From: Edolisoma coerulescens
Lineage: Eukaryota > Chordata > Aves > Passeriformes > Campephagidae
Direction of reading: 5' to 3'
Assembly: GCA_013397115.1 (NCBI GenBank)
Contig: VWZW01001210.1
Location: forward strand, 1 to 64,000
Length of the DNA stretch: 64,000 nt
Below are positions 46,798 to 59,585 of this stretch, piece after piece. Numbering within the stretch: the stretch's first letter is position 1; the number at the start of each line of letters is the position of its first letter. The notes under the pieces are model-generated. The model saw only the letters and a list, made by a program, of their open reading frames with translations, searched no databases and was not told the origin of the DNA. The translations under genes were made by a program, and so were the position numbers.

Positions 46798-49700
46798 TCA
46801 TATTGAGGAGTGGCAAAACGAGGGTCATACATCACTGTTGTGGAAACACATGCATGGCAAATCCCTACGAGAAGACAAAGGGAGAAATTGCTTCATCTCA
46901 CTCCCAGATGCCATTCAATGTTAGCAAGCAGAGGCTACCAGCAGTAATGAAAGAGGCACAAAAGTCTCATTACGTGGCAACAAATCAGTGTAGAAACTGC
47001 ATCATCTAACAGCTCCCAGCCTCACCCTTTACCCATTGTTCTGGTGAAAGAATTTGCTGCCTAAACACACCAAGCCAGCAGAAACCAAGGGGTAAGGAGA
47101 ACCTTTCCCTGCCTTAGGTAACAGTGCTCCCTTCCAGCTGCAGATTCCAAAGAAAACCTGAAAAAGAGCGATCTTCATTTGCCTAGGTGTAAATTGAGAA
47201 AGTCATACATCATGCTGTCCTATGCACTTAATTAAAAATTTAAAAGAAAAAAGGATTTTAAAAAAGTAGGATTGGGAAGTTAATTTAATTAAAAAGTTAG
47301 GGGGAGCACATCTGGGGGCAAACAGGATTTCAACACTCAGAATCCCTCACCCACTGCCAAGATGCTTTAGGAGGAGACTACACCTTTAAGGAGGGAAAAT
47401 TAATGTTAGAAATTATGTATAAGCACTTTTAGCTGAAGATTTCCACAAATACATTTCCAAAAGCACTGGGTGCACCACACTTTCCACAGTCATTTCATTG
47501 ATAACCTGTCCTCCATAGAAACTTCCTAATGAATGGAGTCCCAAGTACTATCCAATTAAATCAATTGGTTTGATTTTCGTAGAAAAACGGTCTCTCTCAA
47601 AGAGGGACTAGGCCAATTTAATCACAAGAACACACAGAACTATTAACTAAAATGCTATTAATTCTCACCTCACTTTCCCTGTGGAAGCACACAAACTAAT
47701 TTAAAATAACATATTTAAATGTGTTTAGGAACATTACCTGTGGGTCATGTAAAGAACATTTGAGGAGACAGTCCTTACAAAACACAACCCGGTTGGTGAG
47801 TGATGGCTTTTATACTTTCCTTATTCAAAACCACTCCACAGACTTTATTTCCCCAAATATCTTCCATAATCTCAGGCAGGCAGCTGGTGTAATTGCTCTC
47901 CTGCTGTTACTACCCCTGATAAATCACAGAGGGGTGGGTGTCAGGATAAAGAGGGAGCACTTCGTTCCACAAGCACATCACTGAAAACGTTTCCTGTGCT
48001 CAGCCAGCAAAGGACTGCATAAAATATATGTAAGATGATAACTACAGACACGGTTCTCACTCTGAATTATCCTCTGCTCCTCTTTAAGATGTGCAAATAT
48101 TTTACGAAATGTCAAGTTCTTGGGAGTTTTTTAAAATACCATGTTTGATCTTCTGAAATCTGTTAAAGATAGCAAAGCCTAATGATGTGCCAATACACAC
48201 ACCAGCACCTTCCTTCTCAGTTACGTCTTTAGAAGCTCAGAAGAGATGAATGTAATGTTTTTATCCCAGGGAAGGGGGGGAAGCACCTTTGAAGGATAGA
48301 AGATGCAAGGACAGAGACTGCGGTGTTCCAGGCACCCGGCTCTGCTTTCCCAGGCAAACACCGGCCTCTACAGGCAACACGGAACTGTGCAGAGTAAAAG
48401 ACTGAAGAAAGGCCAAATGTGCGAGAAAAAAAAGGAAAATCAAAAAGCTTGATGAATCTGTCTGGAAGACAAAGTCATTATACTGAAGTAGGATATGGAT
48501 AAGGATTGTCCCTCTGGATGCAATGATGGGCTCCAGAAGCTCGCTGGGACAGGTTTTGGTGGCAAACGGACTCAACTCGATGTACAAAGCACTCCTAAAA
48601 GCAAGGAAATGACTCCCAAAAGGAACCCTGCAGTGCCAGAGTGCCAGAGCCAGAAGCCCTGTAGAGCACCTCAGGTGTTCCCGAGCCCACGAGGGAACGC
48701 GGACGTCCCCGCTGCCCACCAGCCTCTGAGCCCAGCTCTGCCAAGGCTGTCCAGGCCTGGCACCGCTCGGGGCACACAAGGTGGGCAGCCAGGGTGAAGG
48801 AGCAGAAGTCCCGTGCCAAAGGACGGCCAGTTGGGAATGTGGCTTCTCCTCATCCCTTTTCAAAGGCAGGACACTGCCAGCAGGTACAGAGCCATCATCC
48901 TGGGTGATGGAGACCGGGCTACAGCGGGAGGAAAACCAAGACTTTTGACACAAACTGCAAAAATACAGAAGGGCAGTGGATGGCTGGGCAGTGGGAAGGT
49001 GGGACCAGTCTTTCCCTGACAGCAGGAGGCTGCTCCAACCTCGTCAGTGGAAAAGCAACTAAATGGGCCACAATTTTAAGCCTTGTTTTGCCTCAGACCC
49101 GCAACAGGGCAAGACACTGCAGCTCCATGACAAACGGGGCCTGGGAAACACATTGCTCCTCTTCCTGCTCTGCATTTTAATTGTCCTTAACTTGATGACA
49201 AGGATGCAAACAAATGGAGTTTTCCTGATTGGTTTAGGATCAGTTTCCACGTCAAGATTTAATCCATCTTTTTGCAAAAAAAGGGGCTTTTGGAGCCAGT
49301 GATGAACAACTGTAATTTTGTAGATGTTCTTGCAAGTGCAAATTTTTCATCATTAGATATAAAACTATCACAAAATAACACCAGCAATCAATTTTTTTGA
49401 TAGATATTTTGTCTGAAATTGTGGCATGTACAGTGCAGTTGCTGGTAGAGAAAATGTAATCTAAATTAAAAACATTTAGGGCATGTTTTAACCTAAAGTT
49501 GTAGAAGTGATATCTCATCAGAAGCAAGGAGGAAAGAAAAATTATTATTAATAATAATAATAATAATAAAGAGAGAGAGAGAGAAACAGGAAAACCCTAA
49601 AACTTTAGGAAAGCTTACCAGTTGCAGAAGACTAAATTGTTTCAAAATGTCATTTTTAGGCCTGACAAAGCTTTTTTGGCCATGCTAATTTAAAAGATTT

Positions 49701-50313
49701 CCTCCACAGGCACACTGGAAATTTTTAATGTTTTTTTATGTTCCCGTGGCTTGCAGCAGGGAGAACCCAGAGGGTGGTGGAGTTAAATCATATCCAGGCC
49801 TTGCACTACAATAAGAGAACATCTCACAGTCTGAAGTTGCAAAAATGGACAAAACAGATAGAAGTAGAAGGTTTGACATTTAGAAACAATGATATTCAAT
49901 ATCCTGCTCAAATACAAAGCAGTATCCAGTGGAATGCCAGCTTAAATCTTCAAAGAACAGGAAGTTAACAAGTTTATATTTAAGAATTCCTTGCCTGACC
50001 CCTTTCCTCTGTGTGTCCTCCTGTGGGGCCCTGAAAAGCTCCATCAGCTACTTTACTGCTAAATTGAATTCTGCCTACACAATGCTATGATTTTATATGT
50101 TTTCACAGGGAATGAAATTTCTTGGTTTGCCCTTTGGAAGAGAGCTAAGTGAGCCTCTCAATTTAATGGGATCTTCCATTAAAAATTAACAACTATCTCA
50201 TAAAAGACATTTAGATAGTCCATAAGGAAGTGAAAGGAATGAAGAACCTGGAATCTCTGGCAGCTTGTGCATGTCAGGTAGGAAGTAACTCAGGGCAGGT
50301 TTAGCAAAGAGAG
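46798..50313. other. Unique non-coding stretch
   Basis: About 3.5 kb without a recognised transposon. It contains the longest open frame of the window (minus strand 48261-48953, 230 codons), which overlaps a GC- and CpG-rich patch at 48650-48810. No domain is recognised and codons show no clear bias, so I do not call a gene. Confidence 0.5.
49541..49584. repeat. Compound microsatellite (ATT)n(AAT)n(GA)n
   Basis: ATT units pass into AAT units, which are complementary to them and so could fold back, and then into seven GA units. Confidence 0.95.
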
Positions 50314-50420
50314 ACACAGAGTCCTGAAATCCCAGAGTGGATTGGGTTGGAAGGGACCTTAAAGCTCATCTTGTTCCACCCCCTGCCTTGGACAGGGACA
50401 CCCTCCACTAGGTCAAACAG
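50314..50420 (-). mobile_element. CR1 LINE fragment, minus strand
   Basis: Reversed CR1 3' end: GAAATCCCAGAGTGGATTGG, GTTGGAAGGGACCTTAAAGC, GACAGGGACACCCTCCACTA. It is truncated after about 107 bases. Confidence 0.93.
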
Positions 50421-50577
50421 GGAACAAAACCAGGCAAACAAGCAAAGAATAACTGTATATAAAATTCTACATATATGCTGGAAGTTGGGGAAAAGATGTC
50501 ACTGAACTGGAATGTCTCATTTTAAAAGGAACTGTTCCATTTTAGCTTCTCAAAATTATGTTGGTTTTTTTTTTAAA

Positions 50578-51060
50578 CTGGGGCACAATGCTTGGAGATG
50601 GCTCCAGTCCAAGCCCCTGCTCAAGCAGGGCCAGCTAGACCAGGCTGCCCAGGACTCATCAGCTGGGTTTGAGAAACTCCAAGGACAAAGGCTCCCTAAT
50701 TCCTCCTTTGCCAGCTTCATGGTAAAAAAGCATTTTCTTCTGTTCACAGAAATTTTGTGTGTTTCAGTCTGTGCCCGCTGCCTCTCGTCCTATCCCTGGG
50801 CACTAGTGCCCAGAGCCTCTCTCTTTTCCTCATACCCACCCATTGGATAGCCACAGACATGGATGAGATCCCCTTGAGCCCTCTGCTCTCCAAGCTGAGC
50901 ATGCTCAGCTCTTTCAGTCTCTCCTCACACAACACATGCTCCAATCCCTCAATCATCCCTGCAGCCCTTCCTTGGACTCGCTCCGGTGAGTCCAGCCCAC
51001 ACCAGTCCTGTACTGGGGACCCCTGACTGGACACAGCTGTGCCTCTCCAGGGCCCAGACA
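50578..51060 (-). mobile_element. CR1 LINE fragment, minus strand, with ORF2 C-terminus
   Basis: Reversed CR1 of an older subfamily: CCAGTCCAAGCCCCTGCTCA, AGACCAGGCTGCCCAGGACT, GCATGCTCAGCTCTTTCAGT, CTCCAATCCCTCAATCATCC. On the minus strand it encodes the end of the CR1 polyprotein, including MIEGLEHVLCEERLKELSML and DRTRGSGHRLKHTKF, the conserved C-terminal part of ORF2. The reversed tail is worn away. The 5' limit is vague between 51060 and 51110. Confidence 0.93.
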
Positions 51061-51500
51061 AGGACAGTGGCCCTGACTGACATGGGCCAGCCCTCTCAGC
51101 CCTCCTGGGCACCCCATCTCCTATGGACCTGATAACATCCCATTGTGAAAATGTCCCCTGACCTGACCCTCCTCCACTGGGAGAAGGAGGGGATTTCCTG
51201 ATGCCAGCCTTTCTGACATCAGGAAGATGAGGCTTAATGAAGGCTGGTCTTAACAAGGACTCAAGCCTCTGGAGAGCTTTCAGTGTTATCAGGAACAAAA
51301 CCTTGGATAACCAAAGCCACCAGACAGCCACACCAGACAGCAACCCCTCCAGAGACACAATTCCAAAAGCGCTGGGTACCCTGAAACTCTTGTGCAATGT
51401 TCTCAGGGGGCAATAACCCTCAACATTGCCCCTGTGAAGGATGTTCTCTATAACAAAGGGTTTTTTAACTGGTTCAAGTTTGCTGACTTTGGTTAAACAA
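51061..51500. other. Unassigned sequence between two opposite CR1 copies
   Basis: About 440 bases with no family that I recognise. The CR1 open frame from the left continues into it on the minus strand up to 51397, adding about 110 codons, probably by chance. It could be diverged CR1 ORF2, an old LTR or plain unique sequence. Confidence 0.5.
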
Positions 51501-51780
51501 GGAGTGATAGGACATGGGGAATGTCTTTAAACTAAAAGATGAGAGATTGAGACTAAATGTTACGAAGAAATTTTTCCCTGTGAGGGTGGGGAGGCCCTGG
51601 CACAGGGTGCCCAGGGAAGCTGTGGCTGCCCCTGGATCCCTGGAAGTGTCCAAGGCCAGGTTGGACGGGGCTTGGAGCAACCTGGGACAGTGGAAGGTGT
51701 CCCTGCCCATGGCAAGGGGTGGCACTGGATGGGCTGTAATGTCCCTTCCAACCCAAACCATTCTGGGATTCTGTGATATT
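51501..51780 (+). mobile_element. CR1 LINE fragment, well preserved
   Basis: End of ORF2 and complete 3' region: GTGGGGAGGCCCTGGCACAG, GCTGTGGCTGCCCCTGGATC, TTGGACGGGGCTTGGAGCAA, GTGTCCCTGCCCATGGCAAG, CTTCCAACCCAAACCATTCT and tail GGGATTCTGTGATATTC. It is the cleanest copy in the window and serves as reference for the empty site of the split CR1 at 46.05 kb. Confidence 0.97.
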
Positions 51781-54700
51781 CTTGATTGCAGAGCATCCAA
51801 CTTCATGTCACAGCCACAGCTGCAGGCATTTAAATGCAAGCCTTCCATTTAAAACTGTTTAGAATTTAATATTCCTTGATGCCACGTAAGACATTTATAG
51901 TCTTCCATAGAATCTCCCTCCCCCTTTTTTCATTTGCACTGTGAGTGCTTACTGAGTAACTGGGTATGACTGGGTGATTTATTTAAATATTAGCATCATT
52001 TCTGTGAATACTTGTATCCTTTGTATAAACTGGAGTCCCACCACAGCTCAGAAATACTGAAAAGGCCACCAGGGTTGTAAGGGCAGCTTTCCTGCATTCA
52101 GTAATAGGTTCTTACACTGTTCCTATAATCCATCTGTACATCTCCAGCATTTTTAATACACCTGGCTCTGCAATAGCAAGGTGCCATCTGCAGTGGCTCT
52201 TGGGGCTCAGTTGTTTTTCTCCCTGCCCTATTATATGTATGCACCAAATCCTTTAAACCTCTCTCCAGTCTGCAGCTTCATTGGCTCAAACTAATGAACA
52301 GAATTTTCTATTTCCCTCCAGATAATCCTATTACCTGTCCAAAGCTGTTTCTGCAAGGGTCATCATTCTAGAGGGATGTAAATCTGTGGCCAGGTCTCAC
52401 TGTGGTCAGTTGTAATCCAGCTCCTCTCCTGGAAACTCCAAGGACATTGGTCAGTGCCTGGGAACAGCAGAGCTGAGGGACTGAGCCTCTCAGGTATGGT
52501 GATTTGTGTGTCCAAACCTTGCCTTTCAAGTTTGATTTCAGTAGGGGAAAAAAATAGGGTGTTTTGAAGATGTGTTAGTGATGTATGAAAAGTTCTAGTA
52601 AAGAAATGTAAGTGATGGGGTCTCTCAGAAGAGCCTCACCTTTGTCAGCATCAGGCTGAAATGGGGCTGGTGACACAACAGCTACTGTCAGGTTCCCAGC
52701 TTGAATTCAGCAGGCTGCTTTCATTAAGCTGAGCACAACGAGCTGCCAGAGCTGTCATTATTTGTGCTTTAAATGAGTGCATGGGCAGTGAGTGGTGCTT
52801 CACTCCAGCTGGGGTCATCTGGGGGAAATGGAAATACATTAGAAATCAGACTCTGGATCTGCTGACAATGTGTGCCTAGACTATCAGAAGTGACACCTAT
52901 ATCTAATTAAACAGGGCTTTTATATTCCTTGCATGGAATCCTGTCTCTCTCTATTTGATTTTGGCATTTATTTGATTCAAAAATGGGATTTCTACTCTTT
53001 TGTAACCTTTGAATACTGTCCTGTATATAAGGATCTGCAAGAGAATATAAAAACACCATTTCTTCTGCGATGGAGTTGTGTGCTCTGGGGAAGGGTGAGT
53101 GAAGGGCTGACAATCTCTGGGATAATCTCCAGAAAATGTTCATGTCTGGGCACATTTTGGAGTCTCCACTCTAAGTTCTAACTTTAGAATGAATCCTTCT
53201 TAACCAGGTATCTAATCTCACCTTGGTTTTGCAAGAATTGTTTTCTTGCAAAGGAATGTTTTGGTGAGCACAAATATTGGTGTGAAAGAATAATAACCCA
53301 AATGTACCATAGACAAGACAATTCCCTCTGTAGCTGCTGTGACAGCACCAGTTTTTGGCAGGTGACAGGTATGTAACTAAAGGTATAAATGATGCGTTAC
53401 ACAAAAAGATGGAGAGAAACCCCATTTTTTTGGCCCTGAGAGATTGCTTTGGACAGCTAAGATCCCCAGAAGATGAGCATGTTGTGAATAGGTCGGGTCT
53501 GAGTGGTCAAGAAACATTGGGGCAAAATTACACCTTGGATTCTTGCTTCCACCCCCTTACACAAACAGTATCATCTGCACAATCAATGGCTTTACAGGTT
53601 TCCTGCAAGTATTTGACATCTTTTTGACAGGAGGGAATAATTTCAACCTAACCCATTCTTCTGCAGCTGATCTGTACCAGATTGCTAGAATTATATGTGC
53701 TTCATCCTGTTTCAGAAGGGCATTTTAAGCTGGTCTTTGTTATAAATATTGAAGTCTAATCCCAGCAATTATAATTACAGCACAGCTAAAAGATGGGAAA
53801 TGCATTAGGGCATGACAGATAATCGCCAAAATAATACAACTTGAGAGCAAATAACATAGTTAAAGATGATTACTGTACACCAGGATGTGCAACTGCTGGT
53901 TTCCAGTGATAAGGGGAATTCCTCTCTAGCAGCAGTGGGTCTCAAAGCCATCCCAAGGCTCCCACATTCCTCATTTACAAAGTTCAAAAACCCTACAGGT
54001 ATTTCACATCTTCAAAATACTCATGGTGCTGTCTGGTCATACCCTTAGCTCAACTGCAAAAGTTTTTCCTGGGTGAATCACAGCACCAAAGTGCATTTCC
54101 TGCCCCCTTACAGCCCTCCAAAGCAAAAACCAGAGCCTGACCAATACAATCAGTGCAGAATAATTCTCCATAAATATTGTGCTGGATTCCAGGGATTAGG
54201 CAGCTCAGTGGGGTAACTCTGGGGCAGCTCTGGGAGATTGTGACTCCCACTCTGCACCAGCTCTGCAACTTCAGAAGAGTCTTAAATGTAGAACTGCAAG
54301 AACTTAGGAAAAATCCCCATCATCCTTAGCTTCCCACCCCATCTTTTAGACCTATTGTCTTCTTTCACAGAGCCAGTGATAGGACACCAGATTAACAACC
54401 CCACAAGGCACCTGTGGACAGAAAATCCTCCAGAGACGGTACTGCCCACTTAGTCAGGCATTGGTGAGCAAGGAGATGAAAGAAAATCAGCTTGCCTCCA
54501 AGATTTGCTGTATGAAAGGTGGCCAAAGGACATGGGGAACTCAGCTGGAGAGTCTGGTAACCAGCTTCAGCACTATCCCATCTTAAACTCCTAAGAGGCT
54601 CACTCTATGGCACATGGCCAACCACAGTGAGACTGAATTACACCCTTAATTCTGAACTGCTTGAATGAGCACAGAGTTCAGCCTCGGGCCAAATACAGAG

Positions 54701-56568
54701 AAACCTCTCACAGGTATAAGCTGGAACATGCTATAAACCAATGTAGTATTGGATTGAGGAGAATGCATCCCACAGCTCCTTCCTTTAATGCTTGATGCCT
54801 ACAGAATTCTAGGCAAAGCTGTAGAGCATCTCCACAGTCAGCATCCCAGTCCAGAGAAATTCCTATTCTGCTGCTTGTTGGAAGGAGGATATCAAAGGAC
54901 TATGAAAAGAAGAAAACAAACTGAAAGTGGGAAATGAGGTCTACCCCAACACCAGGTATGAGCAGAGTTGGCCAAAATTATGGGATTTGCACTGAGTAAA
55001 AGAACAAAAACAAAACCAAAACAAAAAACCCACCCCTTCCAACTTCAAGTGAAGGGCTTGGTGAATTTATATCACCTCTTGTAATAATTCTTCTCTTTTT
55101 TTTTTTTTTGAGCTAAAATGAAACATTTCAATTTTTCATTGGCATTTTTGTTATAGAAAGACATGGAAAATGAGGGCAACAACACACAGAGGAATAATGA
55201 TGAGCCTGAAAAATAGCTCCATATATTTGCCTGCCAAAACGAGAAACTCTTTTTTGACGACCCAGAACCCTTTCCAATCTATCAGCCAAAGATCAAACAA
55301 ATAAGAAAAACGCAGGAAATTGCAGCAAGCAAATGCCATATAGTTTTTCTCCCTGCATTCTAGCAGGGGAAGGGATGGCAGGAGCAGTGATTCCTGCAGA
55401 GAGAGCTGATCTTCCACAAAATCAATCTCTTTGTTTTGAAAACATTAAAGTAATGCATTCAGATGGCATCTGGAAATGACATTTGTTTCTATTTGCATAT
55501 CCTTGCAATTTTAGCAGTGTAAATCATTCATAATGTAACATAAGTAAAATATTCTTGAATTATTCCATTTGTGCAATATCTTACAGAGTTGCTTTGCACG
55601 GAATTAAAGACTTTACCATAATTTGAGATGAAAACATGTTACAATAAAAGCTTGGCATTTTGGCACAAAGTTTCAAATAAAACAATTGGGGTGCTGATTC
55701 CTGTCCTTCCAAATTGCTGGAATCCCATGAAAACAGCTGCCTGCAGCAGAACCCAAGGATAACCACCCGTTCCCGTTCCTCACGGGAGCAAGGATGCTCT
55801 CCAGGCTTGAAGCAGGAACAGTACAGCGATCCCATAAGGAAGGCCTTAAAGCAAATGGAGGGTGTTTTAAAGGAAGTGATGAGATAAATCCTTGGACCTC
55901 ACCTCTCTGCAGGCACACAATGATGAACCACCTTCCCTGGCAACTCTAAGTTAAATCCAGGTCCGTGGTCACTGTCAGCCACCGGTTGAGAGGTGGCTCC
56001 TGTGAAGACTCGGCACAAGCAGTCATGGGGAGACCTCAATTCTGTCCTGAGATCCCAGGAAGCAGCACCTGCCAACTGCTCACCTTTGCCCCCTTCCACG
56101 CTGGATGTGCCCAGGTTTATTTTGTCACAGGTTTATTTGGTCACAGGCAAGAGGCACATTTGGAAATACAGCCTAGCTAAAAATAGCCTGGCTAAGCCTG
56201 AAGCCGAACAGGATGAAGTAAGTGCTCAGAAAGAATTAGGAGAAGTCAGGCTCTGCCAGAGGAAGAAACAAGCCAGACATGGATGTTCTGAGATCTAAAC
56301 ATTGTGCCTTCAGACCCTGGGGGCTTCCTCAGCACCCACACCACAGCCACATCCAGCCCTTCGCTTCCAGGGACCGACTCTGCCAAGGAGAGCGAATTTT
56401 GGTCCCCATTATCCATGCCTGCATCCTCTCAAGATGAGTCAAGTGCTGTAGCTCATCCAAAAAGGGTTTCAGGCCGCTGAACCAAGTTGTATCAACAATT
56501 TCAGTCACCCACAGCCCATGGCAAGCCATGCACCAGGATGTATTTATCCACATCTGCCTTAGATAACC
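51781..56568. other. Unique non-coding stretch
   Basis: About 4.8 kb without a recognised gene or transposon. A run of 14 T lies at 55096-55109. Confidence 0.55.
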
Positions 56569-56658
56569 AGTGGAAGGTGTCCCTGCCCATGCCAGGGGGT
56601 TGGAACAAGATGACCTTTAACATCCCTTCCAACCCAAGCCATTCTATGATTCCATGAC
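56569..56658 (+). mobile_element. CR1 LINE fragment, 3' end only
   Basis: CAGTGGAAGGTGTCCCTGCC, then CATCCCTTCCAACCCAAGCC and tail ATTCTATGATTCCATGAC. A 90-base 5'-truncated copy. Confidence 0.94.
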
Positions 56659-58544
56659 TTAATTAATTTTAGAAAGTGGCTGTTTATTTAAAACAGAGTA
56701 ACAATCATTTTAGGACTTTAAAATTTGATTATACCCTTCTGTTCAGTATGAATATTGATGCATCACCCAAGACTCTCCTACAATGTTTAAAGTAAAGGGA
56801 TTAATTTAGATTTGCTGCCACACAGCCTAATCTTGTGCTGTTAAATAGTTAAATGAATTGTGATGTGATTTTTTTTTAAGAGACCTTGTTGGAACACATC
56901 AGTAAATGAGGTTCTTACAAACTGATTCATATTTGAGCTGTTCCATTGGGAAAACTAATGCTGCAACAGTCATTTATCAAGTAAATCCAAATCTCTGGCA
57001 TCATGGCAATCTGAAATAGGATGGTTTTTCTCTGATGTATGATAGTCTCTGGGTTTGTACCTGAGCCTGATTCTCCCAGAGAGAGAGGGAATGCTCTCAC
57101 TTGCATTCACATCTTATTCTTTAGCACTGGACAATCCAGGAATAGAGCCCCATTTACTGCTGAAGCCACAGCAAAAAGCTTTTAGGTGCCAAAATCATTA
57201 GAAAACAAATCCTAGGAAAAAGATCAGATTTCATTACTTCTAATGCTCATGGAATTCCTCTCCCAAGCACAGCACACTGCTAGGGCTGCATCTCCATCCA
57301 CTTCCCACATCTGCCACAGCCTTCACAGCCTGGAGTCAGGCTTGGGCTTAACCAAACATCACATCCTGCTCCACAAACAAATGTGCAGGAAGGAGAAAAC
57401 CTGCCCTCAGAACACTTCCAGTGTCTCTTGTCCTGACTCCTGCTAATCCCAAGGCCACCTGCTGCAAACAGAAGGGGCCAGGACCTGGCTTAGCTCATCA
57501 TATCAGCCCCAGGGGCAGCAGAGCCGGGGCTGCTCTGGGCCGCTGCCCAAGGTACTTAAACCCCACAGCACAGGAACCTTGTGTTCAGGCACCTATGTTG
57601 AGCATATTTTCCATTTACCCTCAAGGTTGCCACAGCAACCCAAGGAACTGGGGCACTTTGCCCTCACCCAGAGCTGCAGTACCAGTGATAGCATCATTCC
57701 TTGGGTTAGGTAGGAGCACGTTCCCAGCATGCGGGCGATCAGAACGCTGCCCCTGGGCTCAGCTCCAAATCCCATCCCTGGGAGGGGTAAATTGGCATTG
57801 GGGTGCTGTGCTGCTGTGCACACATGAGGTGGATGAAATGAATCAGAGGGGTTTACAGCAAGGTCTTTTCTGACCAGATAATTTTGTTCCCTTTATTTTC
57901 CCTTTTCCTTCCTTTCCTCTGCAACAAGCTCCTGGTCTCTCCTCCCGCTTGTTACAACAAGCTTTGCTGCTGATGCTCTTGCCCTCAGTGAATGTCAGAA
58001 GCCTCCAAGAACTCTGTCAGATGGCTTCTCAGGAGGCGATACGATTATAGCCTGAGTGCAGGGAAGGCTAAAATATTTGGAATTAATTTTAGGATAGACC
58101 CATGGCAGTCCCTGTGAAGAAGTCTCAGAAACAACCAAATGTGCACACAGAAACTGGCCCAGCATTTGTGCTCCAGTTTCTACATAAATGATAGCAAGTT
58201 CCTGGGAAAGGATTTGCTCTGCCATTTATCTGAGCTGTGGTTTTGGAGCAGGAGAGGGAACACATGTGTTTTAAGCCATCAGCCTGGGCTTCAAATCATG
58301 ACATTTATTTACATGCTCAGAGAAACTTGCATACATGCCTCAGCTGCTGCATAACTGCAACCCCAGTTTGCCTTGCTTGGGTCTGAAAAGGAAGCAAAAT
58401 CATTCCAATTTTGTGCAGTTTTAGAAGCCACGTGTAAAGATATTTACAAATTAGCTGATGAAAACTCACCATTTATAATTACAAGTCAATCATAGGATTC
58501 AAAGGAAAACATGAAGCCTCTGGAATGGCATGAATGGTATGAAA
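56659..58544. other. Unique non-coding stretch
   Basis: No gene or transposon is recognised. A 150-codon frame at 57421-57873 has no known domain. Confidence 0.55.
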
Positions 58545-58748
58545 GGGATACCCATACTCTCTGCAGGAAAGGGATAAACTTTTCTGTAAGGGTGACTGAG
58601 CACTGGAACAGGCTGCCCAGAGAGGCTGTGCAGTCTCCTCCACTGGAGATATTCAAACCCACCTGGATGAGATGCATCTGCTGTAGCAGGGGGCTGGACT
58701 GGATGATCTCCAGGTCCCTTCTAACCCCAACCAGTATGTGATTCTGGG
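58545..58748 (+). mobile_element. CR1 LINE fragment, older subfamily
   Basis: GGGTGACTGAGCACTGGAAC, AGGCTGCCCAGAGAGGCTGT, GGAGATATTCAAACCCACCT and GGGCTGGACTGGATGATCTC lead to the tail CAACCAGTATGTGATTCTGG. This wording belongs to a different CR1 lineage from the CCATGGCAGGG type and is probably older. Confidence 0.93.
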
Positions 58749-59410
58749 ATATAGGGAAGTTACAGACCTGATGTAAACACTCCAGGGCTTTCAGTGGCCA
58801 CACAATCTTGTCTGCTTTGGCTTTCATCTTCTGATTAATAAAGGTAATAAGAGGAATACGTTCCTGTTATCACTGACTTCATGCAGTCATAGTTGCCACA
58901 GGGATGTCAGGACCATTCAGTGGAGACAAGGTTATTTCTGATATTGCAAGCAAAGGAGCAGCTGGCTGGAGCAGGACCTGGGCCTCCATCATTTAATCAA
59001 TTACATGATAAGTCCATTTTTTGTCAGTGGTCAAGTGAAAAAAAAAAACAAACAAACAAAAAGCCAAAACCACATCCAGCAGGATGTATGCTTTTGGTTA
59101 TACTGAACCCAACTCCAGACTGGCAGCGTCCTCCTGACAGTGACTCTGCTGCCTTTAACAAATACAGAATGACCACTTTTACCTCTGGATCTTCCTATTT
59201 AAGAGAAATAAGGAAATTTTTCTGTCAGCTCTTCTAAGACACTGAGATGCACTCAGGACACTTTAGCAGAAGAATAAAAAAGGGAATGGAGGAAGAGGAA
59301 GCACCTGGCAGTCACAAGCGAGCACTACTGCTTGGCTCTGCCAGTCCTACCAGAAGAGTTCCAAGGCAGCAGGCTGGAAAACACAAGAAATTCTTGAGAG
59401 CACAAGCTGA
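58749..59410. other. Unique non-coding stretch
   Basis: No gene or transposon is recognised. An A run with CAAA units lies at 59038-59060. Confidence 0.55.
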
Positions 59411-59585
59411 ATCACAGAGTTTAGGTTGGGAAAGATCTCCAAGGTCATTGAATCCAACCACTTACCCAGCATTGCCAAGGCCAAAACACATCCCCAGGTG
59501 CCGCAAACAGGAGCCACCACTGTTGAATCCCTGCAGGGATGGGGACTCCACTACTGCCTGACCACCCAAGGTCACCTGTCCCTTT
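59411..59585 (-). mobile_element. CR1 LINE fragment, minus strand
   Basis: Reversed 3' end: ATCACAGAGTTTAGGTTGGG, CCAAGGTCATTGAATCCAAC, ACCCAGCATTGCCAAGGCC and CAGGGATGGGGACTCCACTA. It is a subfamily of the 'AACCCAGCACTGCCAAGGCC' type, 5'-truncated near CACCTGTCCCTTTCC. Confidence 0.9.

Noticed and set aside
46187..46828. 213-codon minus-strand frame
   Set aside because: It runs across the solo LTR, its target site and the CR1 3' end; no retroviral gene product is encoded.
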